Source: Bradyrhizobiaceae bacterium
GTDB taxonomy: Bacteria > Pseudomonadota > Alphaproteobacteria > Rhizobiales > Xanthobacteraceae
Reading direction: 5' to 3'
Assembly (NCBI GenBank): GCA_003963145.1
Contig: RXJJ01000002.1
Span: 1 to 64,000, forward strand
Length of the DNA: 64,000 nucleotides
Positions 47,896-58,083 of this stretch are shown here, in pieces. The position numbers and the translations under genes were made by a program. The notes beneath the pieces are model-generated. The model was not told where the DNA came from and made no database searches. It was given only the letters and a program-made list of their open reading frames with translations. Position 1 is the stretch's first letter. Each line of letters starts with the position of its first letter.

Positions 47896-48678
47896 ATGCC
47901 GAATGGCGTCATGCCTCAGATGGACGGACAGACCGGGCGCGGTGGCCCCCGGCATGTCGCCATCATCATGGACGGCAACGGACGCTGGGCCGCGGCGCGG
48001 GGATTGCCGCGCGCCGAAGGCCATCGCCGCGGCGTCGAGGCGCTGCGCAAGGTGGTGCGCGGCGCTCACGAACTCGGCATCTCCTATCTGACGATCTTCT
48101 CCTTCAGTTCGGAAAACTGGTCGCGGCCGGCGAGCGAGATCGGCGATCTGTTCGGACTGCTCCGCCGTTTCATCCGCAACGATCTTGCGACGCTGCATGC
48201 CGACGGCGTGTGCGTGCGGGTGATCGGCGAGCGCGAGGGACTGGATCCCGACATCTGCGCGATGCTCAAGGAAGCCGAGGACCTGACACGCGGCAACAGT
48301 CGCCTGACGCTGGTGGTCGCGTTCAATTACGGCTCGCGGCAGGAAATCGCGGCGGCCGCGCAAAAACTCGCGCGCGAGGTCGCGCAGGGCAGGCGCGATC
48401 CCTCGACCATCACCGCCGAGGCGCTCGGCCTCTATCTCGACGCGCCGGATATTCCGGACCCCGATCTCATCATCCGCACCAGCGGCGAGCAGCGGCTGTC
48501 GAACTTTCTGATGTGGCAGGCCGCCTACAGCGAATTCGTATTCGTGCCGATCCACTGGCCGGACTTCGACAAGGCCGCGCTCGAGAGCGCGATCGCCGAA
48601 TACGCCACGCGCGAGCGCCGTTTCGGCGGGCTGGTCGCCAAGGACGTTGTCAAGAACGTCGCGAAGACCGGATCGTGA
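47896..48678 (+). CDS. uppS: undecaprenyl pyrophosphate synthase
   Basis: UppS adds isopentenyl units in cis to make the C55 lipid carrier for peptidoglycan and polysaccharide synthesis. The 260-residue enzyme shows [19 protein letters not shown] with the catalytic aspartate near residue 26, [11 protein letters not shown], and [20 protein letters not shown] near the end. It ends with an overlap of four bases with the GTG of cdsA. Confidence 0.97.
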   Translation: MPNGVMPQMDGQTGRGGPRHVAIIMDGNGRWAAARGLPRAEGHRRGVEALRKVVRGAHELGISYLTIFSFSSENWSRPASEIGDLFGLLRRFIRNDLATLHADGVCVRVIGEREGLDPDICAMLKEAEDLTRGNSRLTLVVAFNYGSRQEIAAAAQKLAREVAQGRRDPSTITAEALGLYLDAPDIPDPDLIIRTSGEQRLSNFLMWQAAYSEFVFVPIHWPDFDKAALESAIAEYATRERRFGGLVAKDVVKNVAKTGS

Positions 48679-49544
48679 GCGGCGCAGAGCGGGCCGCGCC
48701 CGACGTTCAACTCAAGACAAATGGCAAGCCCGCGGGCACGTACCGCAACCTGATCGTGCGCGTCGCCGTCGCCGCCGTGCTGGCGCCGATCGCCATTGTC
48801 ATCGCATTCGCCGGCGGCTGGCTCTGGACGCTGCTCGCAACCGTCACGGCCATCGGGCTTTACTACGAATGGCACGGCATCGTGAACGAAGCCGGTGAGA
48901 AGCGCGCCTTCGCCATCGGCGTGGTCGCGCTCGAAGTCATCGGTCTCTCGCTGTGGTTCGGCTGGACCGGCGTGGTGCTGGCGGCGGTGATCGTCGGGCC
49001 GACGCTGATCTTTTTTCTCTCGAACCAGCGGCCGTGGTGGAACACCAGCGGCTTTGTCTATACGGCCGCGGCGCTGATCGCCTCGGTGCTGCTCCGGCTC
49101 GACGCCACCATGGGCTTTTACGCGCTGATCTTCGTGCTGTTCGTGGTCTGGGCGAGCGACATCGGCGGTTATTTCGCGGGGCGCACCATCGGCGGCCCCA
49201 AGCTCTGGCCGCTGGTGAGCCCCAACAAGACATGGGCCGGTGCGATCGGCGGCGTGACGCTGAGCGTTGCCGTCGCCTTCGCGATGGCGAAATTCGGATG
49301 GGGCCACACGTTGCCGCTTCTGGTGCTGGCGGTCGCGCTGTCGGTGGTGTCGCAGCTCGGCGACCTGTTCGAATCCGCCGTCAAGCGCGCCTTCGGGGTC
49401 AAGGATTCCGGCCGCATGATTCCGGGTCATGGCGGGCTGCTGGATCGTCTCGACGGCTTCGTGGCGGCGATCATTTTCGCTGCAATTATTGGTTTTTTGC
49501 GCGGCGGCGTCGATGGCGTCGGCCGCGGTTTCATGGTTTGGTGA
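48675..49544 (+). CDS. cdsA: phosphatidate cytidylyltransferase
   Basis: CdsA makes CDP-diacylglycerol, the precursor of phospholipids. The integral membrane protein of about 289 residues has eight or so helices and the family signature at the C-terminal end, [20 protein letters not shown], followed by GGLLDRLDG. The GTG at 48675 overlaps the uppS stop (GTGA) and is the only start that gives a normal N-terminus; no good Shine-Dalgarno sequence is seen, which fits translational coupling. dxr follows after 4 bases. Confidence 0.94.
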   Translation: MSGAERAAPDVQLKTNGKPAGTYRNLIVRVAVAAVLAPIAIVIAFAGGWLWTLLATVTAIGLYYEWHGIVNEAGEKRAFAIGVVALEVIGLSLWFGWTGVVLAAVIVGPTLIFFLSNQRPWWNTSGFVYTAAALIASVLLRLDATMGFYALIFVLFVVWASDIGGYFAGRTIGGPKLWPLVSPNKTWAGAIGGVTLSVAVAFAMAKFGWGHTLPLLVLAVALSVVSQLGDLFESAVKRAFGVKDSGRMIPGHGGLLDRLDGFVAAIIFAAIIGFLRGGVDGVGRGFMVW

Positions 49545-49548
49545 TGAG

Positions 49549-50772
49549 ATGAATGCGGTTCCGTTGCGTAACAACAAGACTTCGGCGGCTGCGGTGCGTA
49601 GTGTCACCGTGCTTGGCGCCACCGGCTCGATCGGCGACAGCACGATGGATCTGCTGCGCGCCGCGCCCGGCCGCTATACCGTCGAGGCGCTCACGGCCAA
49701 CGGCAACGTCGAGGCGCTCGCCAAACTCGCCAGGGAATTCGGTGCGCGCTTCGCCGCCGTCGCCGACGCCTCGAAACTCTCCGCGCTGCGCGAGGCGCTG
49801 GCCGGCACCGGCATCGAAACCGGCGCGGGCGAGGGCGCGATCATCGAGGCGGCGCAGCGTCCGGCGGACTGGGTGATGGCCGCCGTCAGTGGCGCTGCGG
49901 GCCTCAAGCCGGCGCTTGCCGCCGCCGACCGCGGCGCGTCCATCGCGCTCGCCAACAAGGAATGTCTCGTTTGCGCCGGCGATTTCTTCATGCAGCGCGC
50001 GGCCAAGGCGGGAGCCTGCATCCTGCCCGCCGATTCCGAGCACAACGCGCTGTTTCAGGCGCTGGCCTCGGGCAATCGCGACGAACTCGTGCGCGTGATC
50101 ATCACTGCCTCGGGCGGCCCGTTCCGCACCTGGAAGGCCGCCGATATCGAGAAGGCGACGCTGGCGCAGGCGCTGAAACATCCGAACTGGAGCATGGGCC
50201 AGAAGATCACCATCGATTCCGCCTCGATGATGAACAAGGGCCTCGAGGTGATCGAGGCGTCCTATCTGTTCGCGCTGTCGCCGGACGAGATCGACGTCCT
50301 GGTGCATCCGCAATCCATCGTGCACGGCATGGTGGAGTTTTCCGATTATTCGGTGATGGCGCAGCTCGGCACGCCCGACATGCGCACCCCGATCGCCCAT
50401 TGCCTCGGCTGGCCGGACCGCATCAAGGGCCGCGCGGCGCCGCTCGATCTGGCGAAAATCGGACAACTGACCTTCGAGGCGCCGGACTATGTGCGGTTTC
50501 CGGGGCTGAAACTGGCCTATGACGCGCTGCGCGCGGGCAACGGCGCGACCACGGTCTACAACGCCGCGAACGAGATCGCGGTGGCGGCCTTCATCGGGGA
50601 GAAGATCAGGTTCGGCGCCATCGCGCAGCTGGTCGAGGCGACGCTGAACGGCTGGATTCGCGCCGGGAATCTCGCGCCGCTGACGGGGGCCGACGACGCC
50701 ATCGCCGTTGACCATGATGCGCGAAAAATGGCCATGACCCTCTTGCCTCAAATTGCCTTAAAGGCATCCTAG
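49549..50772 (+). CDS. dxr: 1-deoxy-D-xylulose 5-phosphate reductoisomerase
   Basis: Dxr catalyses the first committed step of the MEP isoprenoid pathway, feeding UppS. The 407-residue enzyme has the NADPH-binding [18 protein letters not shown], the metal-site region [15 protein letters not shown], the [15 protein letters not shown] flexible loop and [23 protein letters not shown] 49549 follows the cdsA stop by 4 bases. Upstream in-frame starts fall inside cdsA and are rejected. Confidence 0.97.
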   Translation: MNAVPLRNNKTSAAAVRSVTVLGATGSIGDSTMDLLRAAPGRYTVEALTANGNVEALAKLAREFGARFAAVADASKLSALREALAGTGIETGAGEGAIIEAAQRPADWVMAAVSGAAGLKPALAAADRGASIALANKECLVCAGDFFMQRAAKAGACILPADSEHNALFQALASGNRDELVRVIITASGGPFRTWKAADIEKATLAQALKHPNWSMGQKITIDSASMMNKGLEVIEASYLFALSPDEIDVLVHPQSIVHGMVEFSDYSVMAQLGTPDMRTPIAHCLGWPDRIKGRAAPLDLAKIGQLTFEAPDYVRFPGLKLAYDALRAGNGATTVYNAANEIAVAAFIGEKIRFGAIAQLVEATLNGWIRAGNLAPLTGADDAIAVDHDARKMAMTLLPQIALKAS

Positions 50773-50818
50773 AGGATTGGGGGACGGGTCTTCGCGGCCC
50801 GGCAGACGAGGGACGGTC

Positions 50819-51967
50819 GTGGACATTTTTCTCAAATCTTTCAGTATGTTGAGCCACGGCCTGATCGGCTACATTGTTCCCTTTCTTTTCGTCCTGACCA
50901 TTGTCGTTTTCTTCCACGAGCTCGGCCACTTCATCGTGGCCCGGCTGTGCGGCGTGCGGGTGTTAACTTTTTCGCTCGGCTTCGGCCCTGAACTGTTCGG
51001 CTTCAACGACCGTCACGGCACCCGCTGGAAGGTCTCGGCCATCCCGCTCGGCGGCTACGTCAAGTTCTTCGGCGATGAATCGGAAGCCTCCACGCCCTCC
51101 GCCGAAACCCTCAAGGCGATGAGCGAGGAGGAGCGCAAGGGCAGCTTCCACCACATGAGCGTGGGACGCCGCGCCGCCATCGTCGCGGCGGGACCGGTTG
51201 CGAACTTCATTTTGGCGATCGTGATTTTCGGCTGCCTGTTCACGTTCTTCGGCAAGCCCATCACCAGCGCGCGGGTCGATTCCATTCAGGCCAATAGCGC
51301 GGCCGCGACCGCCGGTTTCCAGACCGGCGACGTCATCACCGCGATCGATGGCGAGAAGATCGAGAATTTCACCGACATGCAGCGCATCGTGTCGACCAAT
51401 GCGGGCAATACGCTGCATTTCACCGTCAAGCGGGGGCAGGGCACCGTTACCCTGACGGCGACGCCCGAGCTTCGGGAGATCAAGGATACCTTCAACAACG
51501 TCCACAAGGTCGGCATTCTCGGCATCACGCGCTCGACCGCGCCCGGCGAGGCCTCGACGGAACGTGTGAATCCGGCTGTCGGACTTTGGCTCGGCGTCAA
51601 GGAGACCTGGTTCGTCGCCAAGAGCACGCTGGTCTATATCGGGGACGTTTTCGCCCATCGCGCCAGCGCCGATCAGGTCGGCGGGCCGATCCGGATTGCA
51701 CAGATTTCGGGCCAGGTAGCCACCTTCGGGCTTTCAGCCCTGATTCACCTGGCTGCAGTATTGTCCGTGTCCATTGGCCTGTTGAACCTGTTTCCGGTTC
51801 CAATGCTCGATGGCGGGCACCTTTTGTTCTATCTGATCGAGGCGGTTCGGGGCCGCCCGTTGTCTGAAAAATCGCAGGAGATGGGATTTCGGGTGGGGTT
51901 GGCCTTGGTGCTGATGCTGATGGTCTTTGCGACCTATAATGACATCTTGCATCTCACTGGTTCGTAA
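50819..51967 (+). CDS. rseP: site-2 intramembrane protease RseP
   Basis: RseP is a zinc protease that cleaves anti-sigma factors and signal-peptide remnants inside the inner membrane. The 382-residue protein has the zinc motif HELGH (33-37) in the first helix, one PDZ domain at about 155-240 (NSAAATAGFQTGDVITAIDG), and the second active-site motif PVPMLDGGHLLF with D331. E. coli RseP has two PDZ domains and is longer. The GTG at 50819 is preferred because GAGGGA lies 5 bases upstream. Confidence 0.95.
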   Translation: MDIFLKSFSMLSHGLIGYIVPFLFVLTIVVFFHELGHFIVARLCGVRVLTFSLGFGPELFGFNDRHGTRWKVSAIPLGGYVKFFGDESEASTPSAETLKAMSEEERKGSFHHMSVGRRAAIVAAGPVANFILAIVIFGCLFTFFGKPITSARVDSIQANSAAATAGFQTGDVITAIDGEKIENFTDMQRIVSTNAGNTLHFTVKRGQGTVTLTATPELREIKDTFNNVHKVGILGITRSTAPGEASTERVNPAVGLWLGVKETWFVAKSTLVYIGDVFAHRASADQVGGPIRIAQISGQVATFGLSALIHLAAVLSVSIGLLNLFPVPMLDGGHLLFYLIEAVRGRPLSEKSQEMGFRVGLALVLMLMVFATYNDILHLTGS

Positions 51968-52116
51968 GGCTTTTCGGCAAGCGTGGCGCTTTAGCAACGT
52001 CTTATTAAGAAATAGGATTTGCGCTGCGAAAGGGCGTTTGCCCGGGTGCCGAAATTGTCTACAAGCTGGCAAGGGTTAGAAGAATCTCTCCCGATTCCGA
52101 AAGGGATCGGCTTGGA

Positions 52117-54714
52117 ATGGGTAAGGGCGCGCCGCGCATGTTGGTTGGAATGCGATTTCTAAGGGGCGGTATCGCCGCTGCCCTGATCGGTTGCGCTGTG
52201 CCGGCCGCCTCGGTGGCCCCTGCTGTTTTTGCCACCACACTTGTCGCGGGACTTGCGGGTTCCACCGCCGCACAGGCGCAGAGCGTCGACTCCATCATTG
52301 TCGAAGGGAACCGCCGCATCGAGGCGGAGACGGTCCGCTCCTATTTCAAGCCCGGCCCCGGCGGACGACTGGACAATGCGAGCATCGACGACGGCCTCAA
52401 GGCGCTGATTCAGACCGGCCTGTTCTCGGATGTGCGGATCGACCGTCGCGGCGGCCGTCTTGTCGTGATCGTGTCCGAAAATCAGGTGATTTCGCGCATC
52501 GCCTTCGAAGGCAACAAGAAGGTCAAGGACGAGCAGCTCAGCGCCGAAATCCAGTCCAAGGTGCGCGGCACGTTCTCCCGCGCGACGGTGCAGGCTGACG
52601 TCCAGCGCATCACGGAAGTTTACCGCCACAGCGGCCGTTACGACGTCACCGTGACGCCGCAGATCATCGAACAGCCCAACAACCGCGTCGACCTGATCTA
52701 CCAGATCCAGGAAGGCAAGAAGACCGGCGTCGCCTCGATCAGTTTCGTCGGCAACAATGCGTTTTCGGATTTCCGCCTGCGCGACGTCATCAAGACCCGC
52801 GAATCGAACTGGCTGAGCTTTTTGCAGACCGGCGATATTTACGATCCGGACCGCGTCGAGGCCGACCGCGACCTGATCCGCCGTTTCTACCTGAAGAACG
52901 GCTATGCTGACGTTCAGGTCGTCGGCGTCCTGACCGAATACGATCCGGACAAAAAGGGCTTCGTCGTCACCTTCAAGATCGAGGAAGGCCAGCAGTACCG
53001 GGTTGCCCAGGTCAATTTCCAGAGCACGATTCCCTCGTTCAACGCCGACAGCCTGCGCCCGCTGTCGCGCGTGAATGTCGGCTCGATCTACAATGCCGAA
53101 CTGCTCGAGAAATCGGTCGAGGAAATGTCGATCGAGGCCTCGCGCCGCGGTTACGCCTTCGCGGCGGTAAAGCCGCGCGGCGAGCGTAATTTCGAGGCTC
53201 ATACGGTATCGATTACCTACGCGGTGGACGAGGGTCCGCGCGTTTATATCGAGCGCATCAACGTGCGCGGCAACACGCGCACCCGCGACTATGTCATTCG
53301 CCGCGAGTTCGACGTCTCCGAAGGCGACGCCTACAACCGCGCGCTGATCGACCGCGCCGAGCGGCGCCTGAAAAACCTCGATTTCTTCAAATCGGTGAAG
53401 GTCTCGCAGGAGCCGGGCTCGTCGCCCGACCGCGTGGTCGTCAATGTCGATGTCGAGGAAAAATCGACCGGCGACTTCTCGGTGTCCGGCGGTTACTCGA
53501 CCTCCGACGGCTGGCTCGCCGAAGTCAGTATTTCCGAAAAGAACCTGATGGGCCGTGGCCTGTTCGCCAAGGCGGCGGTGCAATACGGCCAGTATGTGCG
53601 CGGCTATCAGCTGTCGTTCGTGGAGCCGTATTTCCTCGGCTACCATGTCGCGCTGGGCCTCGACCTCTATCAGCGCCAGCAGCTCGCCAACTCGTACGTG
53701 TCCTACGACTCCAAGACGATGGGCTTCAGTCCGCGTCTGGGCTTCGCGCTCCGCGAAGACCTGTCGCTGCAGGTGCGCTATTCGGTGTCGTCGCAGGAAA
53801 TCACCCTGCCGTGGCAGTATCAGAACTGTAACAACAGCGCCCCCAACGTTGCGGGATCAGCTTTCTTCCCGACTCCAGCGTTCATTGGTCAGGGCAATAC
53901 GATCGTTAACAATAGCGGTCAGGGTAACAGTGCAGCGGTGTTCGATCCGACCACCAACAACTGTATCAATTATGACGGCGAAGCCTCGGTTCCTGTGAAG
54001 GCCAGCCTGGCGATGGGCTCGGTGCTGACCTCGGCCGCCGGTTACACGCTGTCCTACAACACGCTGGACAACAACAAGAATCCGACCTCCGGTCTGACCG
54101 TGAATTTCAGCCAGGATTTCGCCGGTCTCGGCGGCGACGTGAAGTATGTCCGTTCGACCATCGACGCCAAGCTCTATACGCCCGTCGTGTCTGACGTGGT
54201 CGGCCTGCTGCGCGTGCAGGGCGGCATGATCAACGGCTGGGGCGGCGGCGGCAGCGCCAACGCCAACAACACCAACGGCGATGTCCGCATGCTGGACAAC
54301 TTCCAGATGGGTCCGAACCTGGTCCGCGGCTTCCAGCCGATGGGTATTGGTCCGCGCGACACCACCTTCGGCACCACGCAGGATGCGCTGGGCGGCACGA
54401 AATACTGGGGCGCAACCGCCGAATTGCAGATGCCGTTCTGGTTCTTCCCCAAGGAAGTGGGCCTGAAGGGCGCGGTGTTCGCGGATGCCGGTTCGCTGTG
54501 GGATTATCAGGGCGTGACCGTGCTCCCGAGCGACCACACCCAGACAGTCAATCTGGCGGACACCAACAAGATGATCGTCCGCTCGTCGGTCGGTGTCGGC
54601 CTGATCTGGGCATCGCCGTTCGGTCCGCTGCGCTTCGACCTCGCCACGCCGCTGTCGAAGGGCCAGTATGACCGCACGCAGGTCTTCCGGTTCGGCGGCG
54701 GCACCTCGTTCTGA
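52117..54714 (+). CDS. bamA: outer membrane protein assembly factor BamA
   Basis: BamA inserts beta-barrel proteins into the outer membrane. The 865-residue precursor has a long signal region (cleavage near residue 55, after AAQA), five POTRA domains from SVDSIIVEGNRRIEAETV to about residue 450, and a 16-strand barrel. The barrel has the lid-loop motif VRGFQPMGIGPRD and ends GTSF with the terminal phenylalanine. One barrel loop, encoded at about 53826-53975, is Asn/Ser/Gly-rich with two cysteines (in QYQNCNNS and TTNNCINY) and is less GC-rich than the rest. Other starts at 52138 and 52150 are possible. Confidence 0.96.
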   Translation: MGKGAPRMLVGMRFLRGGIAAALIGCAVPAASVAPAVFATTLVAGLAGSTAAQAQSVDSIIVEGNRRIEAETVRSYFKPGPGGRLDNASIDDGLKALIQTGLFSDVRIDRRGGRLVVIVSENQVISRIAFEGNKKVKDEQLSAEIQSKVRGTFSRATVQADVQRITEVYRHSGRYDVTVTPQIIEQPNNRVDLIYQIQEGKKTGVASISFVGNNAFSDFRLRDVIKTRESNWLSFLQTGDIYDPDRVEADRDLIRRFYLKNGYADVQVVGVLTEYDPDKKGFVVTFKIEEGQQYRVAQVNFQSTIPSFNADSLRPLSRVNVGSIYNAELLEKSVEEMSIEASRRGYAFAAVKPRGERNFEAHTVSITYAVDEGPRVYIERINVRGNTRTRDYVIRREFDVSEGDAYNRALIDRAERRLKNLDFFKSVKVSQEPGSSPDRVVVNVDVEEKSTGDFSVSGGYSTSDGWLAEVSISEKNLMGRGLFAKAAVQYGQYVRGYQLSFVEPYFLGYHVALGLDLYQRQQLANSYVSYDSKTMGFSPRLGFALREDLSLQVRYSVSSQEITLPWQYQNCNNSAPNVAGSAFFPTPAFIGQGNTIVNNSGQGNSAAVFDPTTNNCINYDGEASVPVKASLAMGSVLTSAAGYTLSYNTLDNNKNPTSGLTVNFSQDFAGLGGDVKYVRSTIDAKLYTPVVSDVVGLLRVQGGMINGWGGGGSANANNTNGDVRMLDNFQMGPNLVRGFQPMGIGPRDTTFGTTQDALGGTKYWGATAELQMPFWFFPKEVGLKGAVFADAGSLWDYQGVTVLPSDHTQTVNLADTNKMIVRSSVGVGLIWASPFGPLRFDLATPLSKGQYDRTQVFRFGGGTSF

Positions 54715-54756
54715 CGCCTCAAGCCTGTTATATCGGCGAGCATGATGATAGAAGGC

Positions 54757-54784
54757 GCGGCCGGACCACATCCGGCCGCTTGAT
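54757..54784 (+). terminator. weak hairpin between bamA and lpxD
   Basis: A 9-bp stem (GCGGCCGGA with TCCGGCCGC, 5-base loop) is followed by TTGATTT. The broken T tract suggests partial termination or mRNA processing. Confidence 0.4.
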
Positions 54785-54850
54785 TTCAGCACTTTGGTCC
54801 GGCCAACCGCGCTCGTGGAAGAACGATCGCGCCGGGTCGCGGCGGATGGC

Positions 54851-55933
54851 ATGACGCAGCCGACATTTTTCAAACCTCCGGTGAAACTGACTCTCGGCGA
54901 GATCGCCGCCATGACCGGCGCGCAGCTCGCCGATCCGTCACGCTCCGGGCAGGTCATCAGCGGCGTCTCGACGCTGGAAGACGCCGGTCCCATGCATCTG
55001 GCGTTTTTCGACAAGCGCAAATATTCCGACGAACTCGACCGCTGCTACGCAGGGGCGTGCCTTGTCAACGCAAAGCTGCAGGTGCAGGTGCCCGACCGCA
55101 TCGCGGTTCTGCGCGTCGCCCATCCCTATGTGGCGCTGGTGACCGTCGCACGCGCGTTGCATGCCGACAGCCTGCGGCCGCTATCGGCGATCGGGCAGGA
55201 AGGCATCGCCCCTTCGGCGGTCATCGATCCCGGCGCGTGGCTGGAGGACGACGTCACTGTCGATCCCCTGGCGGTGATCGGGCCGGGCGCCGAAATCGGC
55301 GCGGGCACGGTGATCGGCGCCAATGCCGTGATCGGCGCCAATGTCAGGATCGGCCGCGATTGCAGCATCGGGCCGGGCAACACGATCAGTCACGCGCTGA
55401 TCGGCAACGACGTCATCATTCATCCCGGCTGCCGTATCGGGCAGGATGGCTATGGCTATGTGCCGACGCCCAAGGGGCACATGAAGGTGCCGCAGACCGG
55501 GCGCGTCATCATCCAGAACGAGGTCGAGATCGGCGCTGGAACCACCATCGACCGGGGCGGCCTGCGTGACACCGTGATCGGCGAGGGGACCAAGATCGAC
55601 AACCTCGTTCAGATCGGCCACAACGTCACCATCGGGCGGCGCTGCATCATCGTCAGCCAGAGCGGCATCGCCGGCAGTTCGGTGCTGGGAGACGGCGCGG
55701 TGCTCGGCGCCCGGGTCGGCGTCAGCGACCACGCGACGATCGGCGCGGGGGCGCAGCTCGCCGCCCGCAGCAGCGTGGTCGGGGCGGTTCCGGCCGGTGC
55801 GCGTTGGGGTGGACCCATCGCCAAACCTGTCAGACAATGGATGCGTGAATTATACGCCGTGGAACTGCTGGCCAATCGCAGAATGACCGGCGGCAAGCCG
55901 GATTCCGCTATTTCGAAGGATGAGGACGAGTAG
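54851..55933 (+). CDS. lpxD: UDP-3-O-acylglucosamine N-acyltransferase
   Basis: LpxD adds the second acyl chain in lipid A synthesis. The 360-residue trimeric enzyme has an N-terminal uridine-binding domain (about 1-105), a left-handed beta-helix of hexapeptide repeats ([20 protein letters not shown]), the catalytic histidine in [14 protein letters not shown] near residue 255 and a helical C-terminus. ATG 54851 gives the usual N-terminus; a TTG at 54794 is in frame but unlikely. fabZ follows directly. Confidence 0.95.
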   Translation: MTQPTFFKPPVKLTLGEIAAMTGAQLADPSRSGQVISGVSTLEDAGPMHLAFFDKRKYSDELDRCYAGACLVNAKLQVQVPDRIAVLRVAHPYVALVTVARALHADSLRPLSAIGQEGIAPSAVIDPGAWLEDDVTVDPLAVIGPGAEIGAGTVIGANAVIGANVRIGRDCSIGPGNTISHALIGNDVIIHPGCRIGQDGYGYVPTPKGHMKVPQTGRVIIQNEVEIGAGTTIDRGGLRDTVIGEGTKIDNLVQIGHNVTIGRRCIIVSQSGIAGSSVLGDGAVLGARVGVSDHATIGAGAQLAARSSVVGAVPAGARWGGPIAKPVRQWMRELYAVELLANRRMTGGKPDSAISKDEDE

Positions 55934-55934
55934 G

Positions 55935-56396
55935 GTGCCGATAGATCAGTATCCCATTACGATTCCGGTGGTCGATACCGCGACGATCCTGCAGACGCTG
56001 CCGCATCGTTATCCGTTTCTGCTGATCGACCGGATCATCGATATCCGCAGCGAGTATGGCGGGATCGGCATCAAGAACGTCACCGTCAACGAGCCGCAAT
56101 TTACCGGCCACTTTCCCACGCGCCCGATCTATCCGGGGGTGCTGATGATCGAGGGCATGGCGCAGACCGCCGGCGTCATCGGTCTTCTGACCATGCAGGA
56201 GATGGGCCCCAAGGCGGTGTATTTTCTCACCATCGACAAATGCAAATTCCGCAAGCCGGTCGGTCCGGGCGACACCATCCAGTATCACATGGAGCGCATC
56301 ACCCGCCGCAAGGCGATGTGGTGGTTTCACGGCGAGGCCAGGGTGAACGGCGAGGTTGTCGCCGAAGCCGATGTCAGCGCGATGCTGGCTGACTGA
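55935..56396 (+). CDS. fabZ: 3-hydroxyacyl-ACP dehydratase FabZ
   Basis: FabZ dehydrates 3-hydroxyacyl-ACP in fatty acid synthesis and competes with LpxA for 3-hydroxymyristoyl-ACP. The 153-residue hot-dog-fold enzyme shows [13 protein letters not shown], the catalytic histidine in [20 protein letters not shown] and the glutamate in the same motif. GTG 55935 is preferred because GAGG lies 9 bases upstream. ATG 55920 overlaps lpxD by 14 bases but has its ribosome-like AAGG touching it. Confidence 0.95.
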   Translation: MPIDQYPITIPVVDTATILQTLPHRYPFLLIDRIIDIRSEYGGIGIKNVTVNEPQFTGHFPTRPIYPGVLMIEGMAQTAGVIGLLTMQEMGPKAVYFLTIDKCKFRKPVGPGDTIQYHMERITRRKAMWWFHGEARVNGEVVAEADVSAMLAD

Positions 56397-56425
56397 CGCT
56401 GCGCGGTTCAAAGATCAGAGGATGT

Positions 56426-57217
56426 ATGAGCAACATCGACCCTACTGCCCGTATTGAAGACGGAGCGAAGATCGGAGCCGGCGCGACCATAGGTCCGTTT
56501 TGCGTTATCGGCCCGCACGTCACGATCGGCGCGGGCACCAAACTCCTGTCGCACGTCAGCGTCTCCGGGCAGACAACAATCGGCGAGAACTGCACGATCT
56601 ATCCATTCGTATCGCTCGGGACGCCGCCTCAATCGCTGTCCTACAAGGGTGAACTGACGAAACTCGAAATCGGGAACGGCTGCACGATCCGCGAGAACAC
56701 CACGATGAATTCCGGCACGGTTGCGGGCGGCGGCATCACGCGCGTTGGCGCGCGCGGTTACTTCATGAACAACACCCATATCGGACATGATTGCATCGTC
56801 GGCGACGATGTGATTTTCGCAACCTCGACCACGCTTGGCGGTCATGTCGAGGTCGGCAATTTCACGTTCATTGGCGGGTTGTGCGCGGTGCATCAGTTCG
56901 TGCGGATCGGCCACCAGGTCATGGTCGGCGGAATGTCCGGCGTGCGCGGCGACATCATTCCCTACGGCATCGTCAATGGCCAGCGCGCCAAGATGGAAGG
57001 GCTGAACGTGGTCGGCATGCGGCGCCGGGGTTTTACCGCGGCTCGCTTCAAGACGATCTGGAGCTTCTACAATCAGCTTTTCCTCGGCGAGGGGGTTTTC
57101 GCCGAACGGCTCGAAGCGGCGAAAAAGGCTCGTGGAACAGACCCGGCCATTGATGAAATTCTGGATTTCATCGCCGCGGCCAAGCACAATTCACTGTGCA
57201 TGGCCACCGTATCCTGA
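56426..57217 (+). CDS. lpxA: UDP-N-acetylglucosamine acyltransferase
   Basis: LpxA catalyses the first step of lipid A synthesis. The 263-residue enzyme has the left-handed beta-helix (GAKIGAGATIGPFCVIGPHV), the catalytic histidine in NTHIGHDCIVGDD near residue 120, GGLCAVHQFVRIGHQVMVGG, and a C-terminal helical acyl-ACP-binding region. GAGG precedes the ATG. The gene sits between fabZ and lpxI in the usual alphaproteobacterial order. Confidence 0.97.
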   Translation: MSNIDPTARIEDGAKIGAGATIGPFCVIGPHVTIGAGTKLLSHVSVSGQTTIGENCTIYPFVSLGTPPQSLSYKGELTKLEIGNGCTIRENTTMNSGTVAGGGITRVGARGYFMNNTHIGHDCIVGDDVIFATSTTLGGHVEVGNFTFIGGLCAVHQFVRIGHQVMVGGMSGVRGDIIPYGIVNGQRAKMEGLNVVGMRRRGFTAARFKTIWSFYNQLFLGEGVFAERLEAAKKARGTDPAIDEILDFIAAAKHNSLCMATVS

Positions 57218-57228
57218 CAGCGAGCAGC

Positions 57229-58083
57229 ATGACCGATCCGGCCGACGTCAGATCCCCGGTCGCGCTGATTGCCGGAAGCGGGGTGTTGCCGTTCGCACTC
57301 GCCGATTCCCTGCAGGCGCGGGGCATTGAGCCGTTTTTCATCGCGCTGAAGGGATTTTGCGATCCGCAGCGGGTTGCGAAATATCGTCATCGCTGGGTGG
57401 CGGTCGGGCAATTCGGCGCGGTGTTCACGGCGCTGAAGAGCGCCGGGTGCCGCGAGGTGGCGCTGATCGGAGGTCTCATACGCCCGTCGGTGAAGGATTT
57501 GCGTCTGGACTGGGGCGGGCTGCGTCTGGTGTCGGCCTTTCTCGTGGCGCGGCGGGGCGGCGACGATCGTTTGCTCGGCGCGACGGCCGGATTTTTCGAG
57601 AAGGAAGGATTTCGTGTTGTCGGGATCCAGGAGCTTGCACCGGAACTGCTGATGCCGGAGGGCAATCTGACACGGGCGAAACCCGACGATGCGGCGCGCG
57701 CCGATATTCAAAAGGCATCCGCCTTGCTCGAGGCGCTCAGCCCCTTCGATGTGGGGCAGGCCGCCGTGGTGATCGACGGCCATGTCGTCGCCACCGAGGA
57801 TATCGAGGGCACCGACGGGCTGCTCGCGCGCGTGCGGCGGCTGCGCGAGAGCGGGCGGATCCGCTATCAATCCGGACGCGGCGTGCTGGTGAAGGCGCCC
57901 AAAAAAGGACAAGACCTGCGTTTCGATCTGCCCGCGCTCGGTCCGCGCACCATCGCGGGCGTGATCGACGCCGGGCTCGCCGGCATCGCTGTTGTCGCCG
58001 GGCACAGCGTCGTGGCCGAGCCGCAGGAGATGGTTGCGGCCGCCGACAGCGCCGGCATTTTTGTGGTCGGGCTTCCCGCGTGA
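57229..58083 (+). CDS. lpxI: UDP-2,3-diacylglucosamine pyrophosphatase LpxI
   Basis: LpxI hydrolyses UDP-2,3-diacylglucosamine to lipid X. Alphaproteobacteria use it in place of the unrelated LpxH of E. coli. The 284-residue protein begins with ALIAGSGVLPFALADSLQAR, the DUF1009 start, and shows ALIGGLIRPSVKDLRLDW and GQAAVVIDGHVVATEDIEGT, with the catalytic aspartate expected in the latter. ATG 57229 is chosen; a GTG at 57196 lies inside lpxA. It ends with a four-base overlap with lpxB. Confidence 0.94.
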   Translation: MTDPADVRSPVALIAGSGVLPFALADSLQARGIEPFFIALKGFCDPQRVAKYRHRWVAVGQFGAVFTALKSAGCREVALIGGLIRPSVKDLRLDWGGLRLVSAFLVARRGGDDRLLGATAGFFEKEGFRVVGIQELAPELLMPEGNLTRAKPDDAARADIQKASALLEALSPFDVGQAAVVIDGHVVATEDIEGTDGLLARVRRLRESGRIRYQSGRGVLVKAPKKGQDLRFDLPALGPRTIAGVIDAGLAGIAVVAGHSVVAEPQEMVAAADSAGIFVVGLPA

